From contig CAKUON010000010.1 in assembly GCA_934668875.1 (NCBI GenBank), positions 59,070-123,069 on the forward strand: 64,000 nt of DNA, read 5' to 3'. Source of the stretch: an uncultured Collinsella sp. (lineage in GTDB: Bacteria > Actinomycetota > Coriobacteriia > Coriobacteriales > Coriobacteriaceae). Made by a program: the position numbers and the translations under genes. The notes under the pieces are model-generated. The model had not been told where the DNA came from and did not search any database. It was given only the letters and a program-made list of their open reading frames with translations. Shown piece by piece: positions 1 through 11,023 of this stretch (positions are counted from its first letter, which is position 1; each line of letters opens with the position of its first letter).

Positions 1-610
1 TCTTGAGGGCTTGGTGATTGTCGATATCGTGGGCTTGGTGGTGATCTTTGCAATCGAACTTGCGCGCACGGTGCGCTTCGCTGCGCTCAACCGCGAGCTG
101 CAGAGCAAGGTTTACCTCGATGGGGCAACGGGGCTGCCCAACAAGAATAAGTGCGAGGAAATCTTGGGGCGAGAACAGCCCGTTTCCGCGAAAGCGCCGG
201 TTGCGGTATGCGTTTTCGATCTCAACAATCTGCATACGGTCAACAACAACTTCGGCCACGAGAAGGGCGATGAGTACATCCGCTCCTTTGCCCAGCAGCT
301 GGGGCGCGTGGCATCCGAGACATGCTTTGTGGGTCGCGACGGCGGTGATGAATTTATTGCCGTGCTATGGAATGCCGATCGGGCCGCCGTGGAGTCCTGC
401 CTTGCTCGGATTCGTACGAACGTGAATGAGTATTCCGTAGCTCACCCCGACATGCCTATCAGCTATGCGGTGGGTTACGCACTCTCCAGTGATTTCGATG
501 AGCCGCCTACGATGCGCGAGCTCTTTTCCCAGGCCGACAAGAACATGTACATCGACAAGAACCGTGCAAAGGCTGACGGAGCCGCCGAGCTGCGATGCGA
601 GGACCGTTAA
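1..610 (+). CDS. GGDEF-domain protein, 3' part (5' end outside window)
   Basis: The reading frame is open to the left edge, so the true start lies upstream and only about 200 residues are seen. A hydrophobic stretch (IVDIVGLVVIFAIELA) looks like the last membrane helix. It is followed by a short linker and a GGDEF domain that opens with DGATGLPNKN and carries an intact GGDEF active-site motif (GRDGGDEF). This predicts diguanylate cyclase activity, making cyclic-di-GMP from GTP at the membrane. The RxxD inhibitory site that normally lies five residues before GGDEF is not present; SETC is there instead. Product inhibition through that site is therefore unlikely. The sensory part cannot be judged. 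Confidence 0.85.
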   Translation, partial: LEGLVIVDIVGLVVIFAIELARTVRFAALNRELQSKVYLDGATGLPNKNKCEEILGREQPVSAKAPVAVCVFDLNNLHTVNNNFGHEKGDEYIRSFAQQLGRVASETCFVGRDGGDEFIAVLWNADRAAVESCLARIRTNVNEYSVAHPDMPISYAVGYALSSDFDEPPTMRELFSQADKNMYIDKNRAKADGAAELRCEDR

Positions 611-676
611 GCCTGTAGCAGGGGGGTAGCTCATTTGGACACGTAAAAGCCCTTGCTGTTCAAATTACTCCTAGGG

Positions 677-1672
677 TTATTCGTGGCGTCTGCGATATTC
701 GGCCGGTTTGCAGCCGCAGCGTCGTTCGAAGATTCGATAGAAAAAGGTGACATTCTCGTAGCCCACCTGCCGCGCGATCTCGGTAACCGTTAGGTCGGTG
801 GTGGCAAGCAGCCGCTCGGCAACGTCGAGGCGCAGGTGCTGTACGATTTCTCGGTATGAAAGACCGATCTTGTCTTTTAGTAGATTGGAAAGATAGGTCG
901 GGTTGAGATGAAAGACGCGTGCCGTTTCATCGAGTGTGCAGGACGCGTAGTGCTCCTCGAGGTAGCTCAGGATAGGTAGCGCCGCGCCGACGGGAGAGCC
1001 TCCTTTAAAGACGTCTTCTTGGCGGTATTCAAGCACAAGTTCCGAAATAAGCAGGACGAGCAGGCTTTCGGTTATGTCTCGAGCCATGGGTGTCGGTGAC
1101 TCCCATTCGTCGAGCATGTATTCCATATAGGTTCGTAGCTTTCTGTTGTTCTGCGAAGTAAACAACAGAAAGTCATCGACGGTCAGCGAGGTCTTAAGCG
1201 ATTCGACGAACAGCTGATTGACGATGGTGTTGCAGTGCAGCCGCCCGAGAACCTGGGAGATGAGAAACTCTGGATTGATATTAATGTTGAACAGAATGTC
1301 CCTCTCTCCAAGCGGCAGAATCGTGTGAACGGTATTGCTGCTCAAAAGAAGCGTCTGGCCCTCTCGAAGTTCGATATCGCGACCATTGACGATTTGATGG
1401 CAGCTACCGGCATAGAGGTAATTGAGCTCGATGCCGTCATGGCAGTGCTCGGGGAATTTCTGAAATCTTGAATGACGCTTAATCGAGAAAACCGGCGTGG
1501 TTCCGGAATGAAAAACAAAGGTGCCCTTCAGCGGAATAAACGGAACGGAACGGTCGCCTATTTTGCGATACCTAAAGGGAAGGTCTTCAAAGTTTTCGGG
1601 ATCGGTGAGGTAGCCGCGCTCGCGGGAAGTGATCTCAAAGAGACGCTCGCCGGTATGTTCCGCTTGATCCAT
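677..1672 (-). CDS. AraC-family transcriptional regulator with cupin-type sensor
   Basis: This 331-residue protein has the layout of a sugar-responsive AraC regulator. An N-terminal cupin-like sensor (about residues 60-150, with HCHDGIELNYLYAG and a later LPLGERD strand) precedes two C-terminal helix-turn-helix units (about 230-330, ending FERRCGCKPAEYRRRH). The ATG is preceded by an AGG-type ribosome site. It is divergent from the PTS gene at 1803 across a 130-bp gap, so it is the likely activator of the downstream sugar operon. The inducer is unknown; a pentoside or beta-glucoside product is a guess from the neighbours. Confidence 0.9.
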   Translation of the reverse strand: MDQAEHTGERLFEITSRERGYLTDPENFEDLPFRYRKIGDRSVPFIPLKGTFVFHSGTTPVFSIKRHSRFQKFPEHCHDGIELNYLYAGSCHQIVNGRDIELREGQTLLLSSNTVHTILPLGERDILFNININPEFLISQVLGRLHCNTIVNQLFVESLKTSLTVDDFLLFTSQNNRKLRTYMEYMLDEWESPTPMARDITESLLVLLISELVLEYRQEDVFKGGSPVGAALPILSYLEEHYASCTLDETARVFHLNPTYLSNLLKDKIGLSYREIVQHLRLDVAERLLATTDLTVTEIARQVGYENVTFFYRIFERRCGCKPAEYRRRHE

Positions 1673-1802
1673 GCTGTACCTCGAAATCCTGTGGTTTGGT
1701 CAATAGAGTGGTGAAGATGGGTTATAGGATGAAATAATTCGATTATCTATTATATGCATCACCGCAGGTAAATCCCATTAAGCAATCCAGAAGGGGGATG
1801 CT

Positions 1803-3200
1803 ATGGCAAAGGATTTCAACAAGATATCGAAAGATATCGTCGAGAAGGTCGGTGGTGCCGACAATATCGAGAAGGTCATGCACTGCATGACGCGTCTTCG
1901 CCTCGTTCTTCGAGACGAGGGTAAGGCGAATCTCGATGGGCTCAAGCAGGTCGAGGGCGTTATCAATGTCACGGTGGCAGCCGGCCAGTACCAAGTGGTC
2001 TACGGAACCTCGGTCCCCAAGCTGTACGACGCAGTCGTCAAGAACTACGGTCTCGAGTCCCGCGCCGGCGGCACGGTGGGCGAGGACCAAGCCGAAGCGG
2101 GCGGCACGAAGAAGAAGAAGGTAAATCTCTTCAACATGCTCATCGACACCATTGCCGGTGTATTTCTTCCCATTATCCCGGCGCTCGGAGCCGTTGGCAT
2201 CCTCAAGGGTATCCTTGTCGCGTGCACCACGCTCGGTGTTCTTAGTGACCAGAGCGACACCTATCGCGTCCTCTATGCGCTTGCTCAGGGCTTCTTCTAT
2301 TATCTGCCGCTCGCATTGAGTATTTCGGCAGCGGAGAAGTTCAAGGGCAACAAATTCGTGGTCCTCTCCGTCGTCATGGCCATGATCTATCCCGATATGA
2401 TTCCCGCGATGTTTGAGCATCCGGTTCTTAAGCTCTTCGGCTTTGTGCCTCTGACCATGATCGATTACACCTCGACCGTTATCCCGGCAATCGTCGTTGC
2501 GTGGTTTACGTCGCGCCTCGAGTCTCTGATTCACAAATGGATGCCCGATGTCGTCGATATGATTCTCACTCCGCTCGTCACCATTTTTGTCGCCCTGCCT
2601 GTTTCGATGATGATTATCGGTCCGGCCACCTACTATCTGGGCGTGTGGATGGCAAATGTGTACCAGTACGTCTTTGGCCTGGCTCCCGTCGTCGCCGGTG
2701 GTGTCCTTGGCGCTCTTTGGCCCATCGCCATCGTTTTCGGTCTGCACTGGGGCTTTATCCCCATCGCCATTCAGCAGATCTCCACGCTTGGGGGCGACTC
2801 TTTCTCTCCTATCACCGTTGCTTGCAACTTCGCGACGATGGGTGCCTGCGTTGCGGTATTTCTTAAGACCAAGAATGTCAAGGTCAAAGAAGTCGCTGGC
2901 AGCGCTGCGTTTTCGGCGATTCTCGGTGGCATTACCGAGCCGGGCGTGTACGGCGTGACGCTTAAGTACAAAAAGCCGTTCGTTGCCTGCTGCATCTTTA
3001 CGGGCATTGCCGGCGTGATCATGTCCTTTAGCGCTACCGCGTGGCCTGGAATCATGACGGTGAGCTTCCTCACCCTTCCGGCGCTTTCGCTTCTTCCTGG
3101 CGGCATGTTTACCCTGGTGGCCGCGTTGCTCGGCTTCTTTGGAACCGCAATCGCCACATATCTCTTCGGTTTCGACGATTCGATGGTCGAAGAGTCCTAG
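1803..3200 (+). CDS. PTS EIIBC permease, beta-glucoside/sucrose family
   Basis: This 465-residue membrane permease imports and phosphorylates a sugar using phosphate passed on by HPr and EIIA. Residues 1-90 form the EIIB domain, with the phosphocysteine at Cys28 in HCMTRLRL (NCxTRLR in most relatives). An acidic/lysine linker leads to the EIIC membrane domain from about residue 108. There is no fused EIIA domain, unlike classic BglP, so EIIA must be supplied in trans. It is the first gene of the run that continues to 10971, and the GH1 phospho-glucosidase in the same run fits a beta-glucoside-type substrate. The exact sugar cannot be read from sequence. Confidence 0.93.
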   Translation: MAKDFNKISKDIVEKVGGADNIEKVMHCMTRLRLVLRDEGKANLDGLKQVEGVINVTVAAGQYQVVYGTSVPKLYDAVVKNYGLESRAGGTVGEDQAEAGGTKKKKVNLFNMLIDTIAGVFLPIIPALGAVGILKGILVACTTLGVLSDQSDTYRVLYALAQGFFYYLPLALSISAAEKFKGNKFVVLSVVMAMIYPDMIPAMFEHPVLKLFGFVPLTMIDYTSTVIPAIVVAWFTSRLESLIHKWMPDVVDMILTPLVTIFVALPVSMMIIGPATYYLGVWMANVYQYVFGLAPVVAGGVLGALWPIAIVFGLHWGFIPIAIQQISTLGGDSFSPITVACNFATMGACVAVFLKTKNVKVKEVAGSAAFSAILGGITEPGVYGVTLKYKKPFVACCIFTGIAGVIMSFSATAWPGIMTVSFLTLPALSLLPGGMFTLVAALLGFFGTAIATYLFGFDDSMVEES

Positions 3201-3222
3201 GTTACATTTGTCCCTCCCTTTG

Positions 3223-3245
3223 CGGGGCCGCGTTGAGCGGCCCCG
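3223..3245 (+). terminator. GC-rich hairpin between EIIBC and GH43
   Basis: Nine-base arms (cggggccgc / gcggccccg) close on a 5-nt loop just after the EIIBC stop codon. No clear T-run follows, so it may be a leaky terminator or an mRNA-stabilising hairpin that sets expression of the permease apart from the downstream enzymes. Confidence 0.4.
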
Positions 3246-3269
3246 CTCCGTCTATCCTGAAAGGTTCAC

Positions 3270-4763
3270 ATGGAATTCAGTAATCCATTGCTGCGCGGAC
3301 TCTACCCCGATCCGTCAATCTGCAAGGTGGGAGATACTTACTACCTGGTGTGTTCGACATTTGAGTACTGGCCGGCCGTGCCGATTTTCGCCAGCAAGAA
3401 CTTGGTCGATTGGGAGCAGATCGGAAATGTGCTCGATCGTCCAGGCCAGATCAACCTCTTGGATGCCGAGGCGTCACAGGGTATTTTTGCGCCAACCATC
3501 AGGTTTCATAATGGACTGTTCTATATGGTTACCACGGTGACAGGGCCGTCTTCGGGGGAGGCTCCCATCAGCCTCACGAACTTCTTCGTCACCGCTACCG
3601 ACCCCGCGGGCCCTTGGTCCGATCCCGTGGTCGTGGATGTCGACGGTATCGATCCGTCGCTGTTTTGGGAAGACGGCAATGCGTATATGCAGTACGCAGG
3701 CCGCGGCAAGATCATGCAGGTGCGTATCGACGATGTGACGGGCGAAGTGCTCGAAGGTCCCCGACTGCTTACGACCGGCTGCGGCGGCAGAGACGTCGAG
3801 GGCCCACATATGTGGGTTCGCGACGGCTGGTATTACCTGTTGATGGCCGAAGGCGGTACGCGCGAAGGACATCATGTGACGATGATGCGCGGAAAGGACG
3901 TGTGGGGTCCTTTTGAGCCGTCCCCGCACGGCCCGGTGGCCATCAATCGCGATCTGCGCGTTCCCGTTCAGCGCGTGGGGCATGCCGATTGGGTTGTGGG
4001 CCCCGACGGCGATGACTATCTGGTGCTGCTTGGCGTGCGCGAGGTATCCCATCGTTCGCTTTTGGGCCGAGAGACCATGCTGTGCCATGCGTCGTGGACG
4101 CAAGACGGATGGCTTATTGCCGACGGTCAGCATGTCGCGGCGTCCTGGGATTGCGCCTTAAAGGGAGCTGCGGAGGATGATTGGTCCTTTGAGCTCGATA
4201 TGGAACAACACGAGATGCCATCCCGCATCGTATCGCCGCGCACACCTAACCGCTCTTTCTATCAAATGGGCGCCGGAGTGCTCTATATGACGGGCAATGG
4301 CCACGGGCTGCGATCGGGTGATTCGTGTTGTTGGGGTGTTCGACAGCCGGAGTTCGATGTCCGCATGCGAACGGTCGTTGACATGTCGCTGCTTGGATCC
4401 GAGGAAGACGAAATTGGCCTTGCGATTCTGTCGACCAATAAGAGCCACCTTTCGATTTTCCTGACTCTCCGGGAAGACAAGACGGTCGTCGCGGTGCGTC
4501 GCTCGGTTCTTGATATCGAAGACGTGAAGGTCTTTACGTTGGATGGACTTGAGAAGGACGTTGAGCTTGCCATCGATGGCAGCCGCTCTGCCTATCGGTT
4601 CTCGGTCAATGGCATCGAGCTCATGGAAACGCCGACGGCTCATGTGACCGTCGAAAACGCGGGAACGCAAAATACCGGCGTCATTGACTGCCTGTTTGTA
4701 TCTGGTGAGGCAAGGGCACAGCTGAGCGCCTTTGAGGTTGCAGTGAAAGAGGGATCAAAATGA
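3270..4763 (+). CDS. glycoside hydrolase family 43 (beta-xylosidase / alpha-arabinofuranosidase type)
   Basis: This 497-residue protein has a five-bladed propeller N-terminal half and a C-terminal beta-sandwich (about 310-497) as in GH43 beta-xylosidases. The three catalytic acids can be placed: Asp14 (LYPDPS, general base), Asp128 (GIDPSLFW, pKa modulator) and Glu177 (DVEGPHMW, general acid). No signal peptide is present, so it acts in the cytoplasm on imported short oligosides. It overlaps the next gene by ATGA, indicating translational coupling. Xylosidase and arabinofuranosidase activity cannot be told apart here; the xylulokinase downstream favours a pentose product. Confidence 0.92.
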   Translation: MEFSNPLLRGLYPDPSICKVGDTYYLVCSTFEYWPAVPIFASKNLVDWEQIGNVLDRPGQINLLDAEASQGIFAPTIRFHNGLFYMVTTVTGPSSGEAPISLTNFFVTATDPAGPWSDPVVVDVDGIDPSLFWEDGNAYMQYAGRGKIMQVRIDDVTGEVLEGPRLLTTGCGGRDVEGPHMWVRDGWYYLLMAEGGTREGHHVTMMRGKDVWGPFEPSPHGPVAINRDLRVPVQRVGHADWVVGPDGDDYLVLLGVREVSHRSLLGRETMLCHASWTQDGWLIADGQHVAASWDCALKGAAEDDWSFELDMEQHEMPSRIVSPRTPNRSFYQMGAGVLYMTGNGHGLRSGDSCCWGVRQPEFDVRMRTVVDMSLLGSEEDEIGLAILSTNKSHLSIFLTLREDKTVVAVRRSVLDIEDVKVFTLDGLEKDVELAIDGSRSAYRFSVNGIELMETPTAHVTVENAGTQNTGVIDCLFVSGEARAQLSAFEVAVKEGSK

Positions 4764-5089
4764 TCAAGCACACGACGATTTTTTCGATGAATCCTGCCGA
4801 AGTCGACGCTTCGGAGCGCATGTGGGCGGCGCTTGAGCGCGCGGCAAAGGCGAGCCCTCTCGTGGTTGAGGCCGAGGGCGGCATCATGCTCTCCTCCGAA
4901 AAGACGGCCGACTCCGATTCGGCCGAGGCCCATGAGGGTCCGGTATGGGGCGATGTCATCCAAAGCCTTTCCTTTGCCTCCCGTGAGGATGCCGATGCCT
5001 ACCCTCGCTCTCGCGAGCACGATCTTTTGCTTGCGGAGACCGAGGGCCTGGTAGCGGGCGCCACGGCTATCGACTTTGAGGTGGAGTAG
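4760..5089 (+). CDS. Dabb-like (stress-responsive A/B barrel) small protein
   Basis: This 109-residue protein starts inside the GH43 stop codon (ATGA). The opening (MIKHTTIFSM) and the C-terminal half (SLSFASREDADAYPRSREHD, then an ending AIDFEVE) match the strand-helix pattern of Dabb ferredoxin-like barrels. In such proteins a final strand reads VxFEV after a phrase about 'aYxxhpxH'. The family has been tied to stress proteins and to small enzymes on sugar and polyketide pathways. Its role here is unknown. Tight coupling to GH43 and the SDR suggests a job in the same sugar pathway. Confidence 0.6.
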   Translation: MIKHTTIFSMNPAEVDASERMWAALERAAKASPLVVEAEGGIMLSSEKTADSDSAEAHEGPVWGDVIQSLSFASREDADAYPRSREHDLLLAETEGLVAGATAIDFEVE

Positions 5090-5749
5090 ATGCCGATTTC
5101 CAAGATCGCGGTCGTCGGTGCTGCCGGTAATTTGGGGCATCGGGTTGTCACGCATGCCCTTGACCATGGCCTGGACGTAAGGGCTATGGTGAGAAACCCG
5201 GAGCAGGCCGATGCCATTGACGCGCGCGCCGAGATCGTCTGCGGCGACCTGTTTAAGATGACAGCCGAGGACCTCGAAGGGGTCGATGTCCTGGTGAGCG
5301 CATTTGGCAGCGGCCTGTCATCCGACCCGTCTCTGAATGAGAAGGCGTGCGCTGCCTATATTGAGCTCGCTCGCACGGCGGGAGTCTCCATCGTGGCGAT
5401 TATGGGGTCGGGTTCCCTGTTTGCAGACGATACGCGCACGACGCGAGTCTATGAGCTCCCCGGCGCCTCCCAGCGTTTGCGACCTATTTCCGAGGCGACG
5501 GCCCGCGGTCTGGCCTTGCTCGATGATGCTGGGGATGTCGACTGGTGCGCCGTGACCCCGGGTCTAACGTTTGATCCGAACGGATCGTTTCATGACGTCT
5601 GCGACGTAAAGCTCGATCTGTCGCGCGTGGTTCAGGCGCAAGAGGTCAGCTATAGCACCTACGAGGACGTTGCCGAGACCATGGTGCGTATGGCAAGTGA
5701 CGGCAATCACGCTCACGAGCTTGTCTGTGTTCTCTCGCCGCGCGCTTAG
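5090..5749 (+). CDS. NAD(P)-binding NmrA/atypical SDR-like protein
   Basis: This 219-residue Rossmann protein begins directly at the preceding stop codon with no gap. The dinucleotide-binding loop VGAAGNLG lies at residues 9-16, followed by strand-end RNPEQ and GDL motifs typical of atypical SDRs (NmrA/YwnB-like). The usual YxxxK catalytic pair is not evident, so it may be a redox sensor or an oxidoreductase of unknown substrate. It is inside the sugar operon. Confidence 0.8.
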   Translation: MPISKIAVVGAAGNLGHRVVTHALDHGLDVRAMVRNPEQADAIDARAEIVCGDLFKMTAEDLEGVDVLVSAFGSGLSSDPSLNEKACAAYIELARTAGVSIVAIMGSGSLFADDTRTTRVYELPGASQRLRPISEATARGLALLDDAGDVDWCAVTPGLTFDPNGSFHDVCDVKLDLSRVVQAQEVSYSTYEDVAETMVRMASDGNHAHELVCVLSPRA

Positions 5750-5765
5750 CGGCAGCAATTTCTAG

Positions 5766-7250
<1,485 letters not shown>

Positions 7251-7291
7251 GGCCGGCTTTCGAACCCAGCTGTTTATGGAAGGAGCTTCGT

Positions 7292-8776
7292 ATGCCTAAG
7301 TACTACGTTGGAATCGATCTGGGCACCTCGGCTGTCAAGATCCTGCTTGTCTCCCGGACGGGCGAAATCGTCGCGACGGTGTCGAAGTCGTATGCCGTAG
7401 ATTATCCCCATCCGGGTTGGAGTGAACAGAACCCGCAGGTATGGTGGGATGCTGTCGTCGATGGTGTCCGCGAGCTTGTGGAAGGCGTCGATCCCGCCGA
7501 GATCAAGGGCATCGCTTGCGGGGGTCAGATGCACGGGTTGGTGGTGCTTGACTCTGCCGGTGATGTGATTCGACCCTGCATACTGTGGAATGACGGACGC
7601 ACGCAGGAACAAGCGGACTATCTCAACGCAAAGATCGGTCGCGACCGACTGGTCGAATTGACCGGGAACATCGCGTTTGCCGGGTTTACGGCGCCCAAGC
7701 TGCTTTGGATGCGCGAGCACGAGCCCGAGCTGTTCGCCCGTATCGCCCATATCATGCTCCCAAAGGATTATCTGGTGTATCGGATGACGGGCGAGTTTGT
7801 TACCGACTATACCGATGCATCGGGAACGCTGCTGCTAGATGTTCAACATCGCGGGTGGAGCAGCGAGATGGTCGATATATGCGGTGTCGAGCGCACGTGG
7901 CTGCCGACGCTTCTGGACAGTGCCGAAAAAGCCGGCGTGCTTCAATCCGAGGCCGCGGCGGAGCTCGGTATCATGGCCGGCACCACGGTGGCGGCGGGTG
8001 CCGGTGACAACGCCGCGGCCGCTATAGGCTGCGGAGCGGTCAACGCCGGTGCCTGCAACATCAGTCTGGGAACATCGGGCACCGTCTTTATCCCCAGCTC
8101 GTCACATGCGGTCGATCCGAGCGCGACGCTGCATGCGTTCGACTATATCGAGGGGCGCTTTAACCTTATGGGGTGCGTCCTTTCCGCCGCGAGCTGTACG
8201 GGGTGGTTTGTGGGCGACGTGCTTCGGTCGGATGACATCGATGCCGAGGAGGCGGGGATAGACCCCTCCCTTGCAGACGGAGACTTGCCGTACTTCCTGC
8301 CATATCTTATGGGGGAGCGCAGCCCGCATAACGATGCGAACGCGCGCGCTTCGTTTGTGGGCATGCGTGCGGATTCAAAGCGCTCCGATTTGGTGCGGGC
8401 TGTGCGCGAGGGCGTGGCATTTGCCATGCGTGACTGCATCGAGGCATCGCGCGCCCTGGGTACCGATGTTCGGCGTGCCACGCTTTGCGGCGGCGGCGCG
8501 AGAAGCGCGCTTATGCGCCAGATGCTCGCCAATGTGCTCGGCGTGCAGCTCGATCTGCCGACAACCGAGCAGGGGCCCGGCTACGGCGCGGCAATGCTCG
8601 CCATGGTGGCAAATGGCGACGCGCCGGATATCGACGAATGCTCGCGGGGCATCGTGAGCATCCGCGAGACCGTCTCGCCCGATGCCAATGCCGTTGCGGC
8701 ATATGAGCGGCGCTATCGAACATGGCGCCGGCTCTATCCGGCGCTCAAGCCTGTTTTCGATCAGATGGCGGGGTAG
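7292..8776 (+). CDS. xylB: xylulokinase (FGGY family)
   Basis: This 494-residue FGGY kinase starts at the ATG preceded by GGAAGGAG; the in-frame codons back to 7241 overlap the GH1 gene and lack a ribosome site. Family marks are the N-terminal phosphate-binding loop DLGTSAVK, the substrate-contact segment GQMHGLVVLD with a following ILWNDGR, and the C-terminal ATP-binding CGGGARS. It would phosphorylate D-xylulose, or a close ketopentose, to feed the pentose-phosphate or phosphoketolase route. The isomerase-fold protein at 9472 could make its substrate. Confidence 0.9.
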   Translation: MPKYYVGIDLGTSAVKILLVSRTGEIVATVSKSYAVDYPHPGWSEQNPQVWWDAVVDGVRELVEGVDPAEIKGIACGGQMHGLVVLDSAGDVIRPCILWNDGRTQEQADYLNAKIGRDRLVELTGNIAFAGFTAPKLLWMREHEPELFARIAHIMLPKDYLVYRMTGEFVTDYTDASGTLLLDVQHRGWSSEMVDICGVERTWLPTLLDSAEKAGVLQSEAAAELGIMAGTTVAAGAGDNAAAAIGCGAVNAGACNISLGTSGTVFIPSSSHAVDPSATLHAFDYIEGRFNLMGCVLSAASCTGWFVGDVLRSDDIDAEEAGIDPSLADGDLPYFLPYLMGERSPHNDANARASFVGMRADSKRSDLVRAVREGVAFAMRDCIEASRALGTDVRRATLCGGGARSALMRQMLANVLGVQLDLPTTEQGPGYGAAMLAMVANGDAPDIDECSRGIVSIRETVSPDANAVAAYERRYRTWRRLYPALKPVFDQMAG

Positions 8777-8779
8777 GGC

Positions 8780-9448
8780 ATGCTGCAACTCGGAATCAAA
8801 AGCGTTACGGACGATTCGTTTGCCGCATACGGTCGGGTTTGGCATGATGCGGGGCCGCGCTTCATGAGCGTGACCGAAGCGCTCGAGCGCCGGTGCCCAT
8901 TGCCCGATGGAACCGACTATGTTGCGTCGGAACCTGAACTCGAGAACGCCGAGGGCGCCGATGCGCTCAAGCGGTTTTTATTTGGTGGCTCGAGGGCTCA
9001 GCTTGGCTGGTGTAACGGTCACAATACGAGGCTCAACTGTCTCGAGTATCACCGTTCGAGTGAGTTTAATCTCGGCAGCCGTGACTTCATCTTGCTGCTT
9101 GCCCGCTTGCAGGACCTTGATGGCGGCGCACTCGATTCGAGCGATGTGGTCGCGTATCGGGTTCCGGCGGGCATACTCGTCGAGATTTATTCAACGACCC
9201 TGCACTATGCTCCGTGCCAAGTTGACGAGCGGGGCTTTAAGGTCATGATCGCGTTACCGGAAGGCACCAATGCCCCGCGCGCCGAAGACGGTGCGAGCAC
9301 GGAAATATGCGGAGACGCCGCACTGCTGTGGGCCACGGATAAATGGCTCATCGCGCATTCCGCAAGCGACGAGGCTGCTGCCGGTGCGTACGTGGGTATC
9401 ACCGGGCCAAATATCGACATTGCGAATTGCTTAGATACCCGTCATTAG
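8780..9448 (+). CDS. DUF4867-family protein
   Basis: This 222-residue protein starts three bases after the xylB stop. The centre (VAYRVPAGILVEIYSTTLHY, then APC, then FKVMIALPEG) is the conserved block of DUF4867. The block resembles a cupin strand pair with a possible metal/acid site (E, H, C). Members are usually found beside sugar kinases and isomerases. The reaction is unknown; a cupin-type sugar isomerase or mutarotase is a reasonable guess. It is translationally close to both xylulokinase and the isomerase-like gene. Confidence 0.75.
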   Translation: MLQLGIKSVTDDSFAAYGRVWHDAGPRFMSVTEALERRCPLPDGTDYVASEPELENAEGADALKRFLFGGSRAQLGWCNGHNTRLNCLEYHRSSEFNLGSRDFILLLARLQDLDGGALDSSDVVAYRVPAGILVEIYSTTLHYAPCQVDERGFKVMIALPEGTNAPRAEDGASTEICGDAALLWATDKWLIAHSASDEAAAGAYVGITGPNIDIANCLDTRH

Positions 9449-9471
9449 GCGTATGGATACAAAGGAGAGAA

Positions 9472-10971
9472 ATGCTTCAGTCAAGTAATATTCCTCAGGT
9501 CAAAATTGGATTGGTCGCTGTGAGCCGCGACTGCTTCCCCGTGGAGCTTTCGAAGCGACGCGGGGCAGCAGTGGCGCAGGCGTGTGAGTCCCTCGGCATC
9601 GAGGTGATTCAGGCCAAAACGATCGTTCAATGCGAGGACGACGCTATCGGGGCGGTTGACGAAGTCAGTGCCGCCGGCGCAAACGCCCTTGTGGTCTTCT
9701 TGGGCAACTTTGGCCCCGAGCAGCCTGAGACCCTCATTGCCCAGCACTTTGACGGTCCGTGTATGTACATGGCCGCCGCGGAGGGGGACGGTGACCTTGT
9801 CAACGGGCGTGGAGATGCTTACTGCGGCATGCTCAACTGCAGCTACAACCTGGGACTTCGCAAGGTTAAAGCATACATTCCGGCATATCCCGTTGGCACG
9901 GCCGATGATGTCGCGGGCATGATTCGTGACTTTATGCCGGTCGCCCGGGCTGTGATCGGCGTCTCGAACCTCAAGATCATCACGTTTGGTCCGCGCCCGC
10001 AGGACTTCTTTGCCTGCAATGCGCCCATCAAGGGGCTTTATGAGATTGGCGTCGAGATCGAGGAGAACTCCGAGCTCGACTTGCTGATATCGTACCGCGC
10101 CCACGAAGGTGATCCGCGTATCGCCGATGTCTGCGCCGATATGGCAGCAGAGATGGGCATGGGAAATTACTATCCCGATCTATTGGAGCGCATGGCGCAG
10201 TACGAGCTTACGCTGCTGGATTGGGCCGAGCAGCACAAGGGCGCGCGCAGCTACGTTGCATTCGCCGACAAATGCTGGCCGGCGTTTCCCAAGGAGTTCG
10301 GATTCGAACCGTGCTATGTCAACAGCCGCCTTGTCTCGCGGGGGATTCCCGTTGCATGCGAGGTCGATGTCTACGGAGCGTTATCGGAATACATCGGCAT
10401 GTGCGTGAGCGACGATACGGTGACGCTGCTCGATATCAATAACACGGTTCCGCATGAGATGTGGAAGCGGCAGATTGAGGGAAAGTTCGACTACGATTAT
10501 CGCCTGACCGATACGTTTATGGGCTTCCACTGTGGAAATACGCCCAGTTGCAAGATGTGTGCCGACCGCGCGGTGAAGTATCAGCTCATTCAGCATCGCC
10601 TGCTCGAGCCCGAGGGCAGCGAACCGGACTTTACGCGTGGCACGCTCGAGGGCGATATCGCACCGAGCGACATCACTTTCTTCCGCCTGCAGTGTGACAG
10701 CGAGGGCGTGCTCAGGAGCTATATCGCTCAGGGCGAGATCCTGCCGGTCGCCACGGGTTCCTTTGGCGGTATCGGCGTATTCGGTATTCCCGAGATGGGA
10801 CGCTTCTATCGACATGTGCTGCTCCAGAAGCGCTATCCCCATCATGGCGCCGTGGCCTTTAACCACTGTGGCCGCGCGCTGTTCGATACGTTTGCCTATC
10901 TGGGTATCGAGGACATTGCGTTCAACCGCCCCGCCTCCTTGCCGTATCCCACCGAGAATCCTTTCGCTTAG
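9472..10971 (+). CDS. L-fucose/L-arabinose isomerase-fold protein
   Basis: This 499-residue protein uses the ATG behind AAAGGAGA; the longer in-frame reading would overlap the DUF4867 gene. It has the FucI/AraA layout: an N-terminal Rossmann part (KIGLVAVSRDCFPVE), a middle domain, and a C-terminal domain with FHCGN and HHGAVAFNHCG. The last segment resembles the metal/substrate region of FucI-type aldose isomerases. It is the last gene of the run and is followed by a strong terminator. Paired with xylulokinase it probably converts an aldopentose to a ketopentose. Which one (D-xylose, D-arabinose, L-arabinose or other) is open. Confidence 0.82.
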   Translation: MLQSSNIPQVKIGLVAVSRDCFPVELSKRRGAAVAQACESLGIEVIQAKTIVQCEDDAIGAVDEVSAAGANALVVFLGNFGPEQPETLIAQHFDGPCMYMAAAEGDGDLVNGRGDAYCGMLNCSYNLGLRKVKAYIPAYPVGTADDVAGMIRDFMPVARAVIGVSNLKIITFGPRPQDFFACNAPIKGLYEIGVEIEENSELDLLISYRAHEGDPRIADVCADMAAEMGMGNYYPDLLERMAQYELTLLDWAEQHKGARSYVAFADKCWPAFPKEFGFEPCYVNSRLVSRGIPVACEVDVYGALSEYIGMCVSDDTVTLLDINNTVPHEMWKRQIEGKFDYDYRLTDTFMGFHCGNTPSCKMCADRAVKYQLIQHRLLEPEGSEPDFTRGTLEGDIAPSDITFFRLQCDSEGVLRSYIAQGEILPVATGSFGGIGVFGIPEMGRFYRHVLLQKRYPHHGAVAFNHCGRALFDTFAYLGIEDIAFNRPASLPYPTENPFA

Positions 10972-11023
10972 ACAGCCGGTGAGACTACCGCCGCCAGGCG
11001 CGATATCGATAGACGATTGATGC

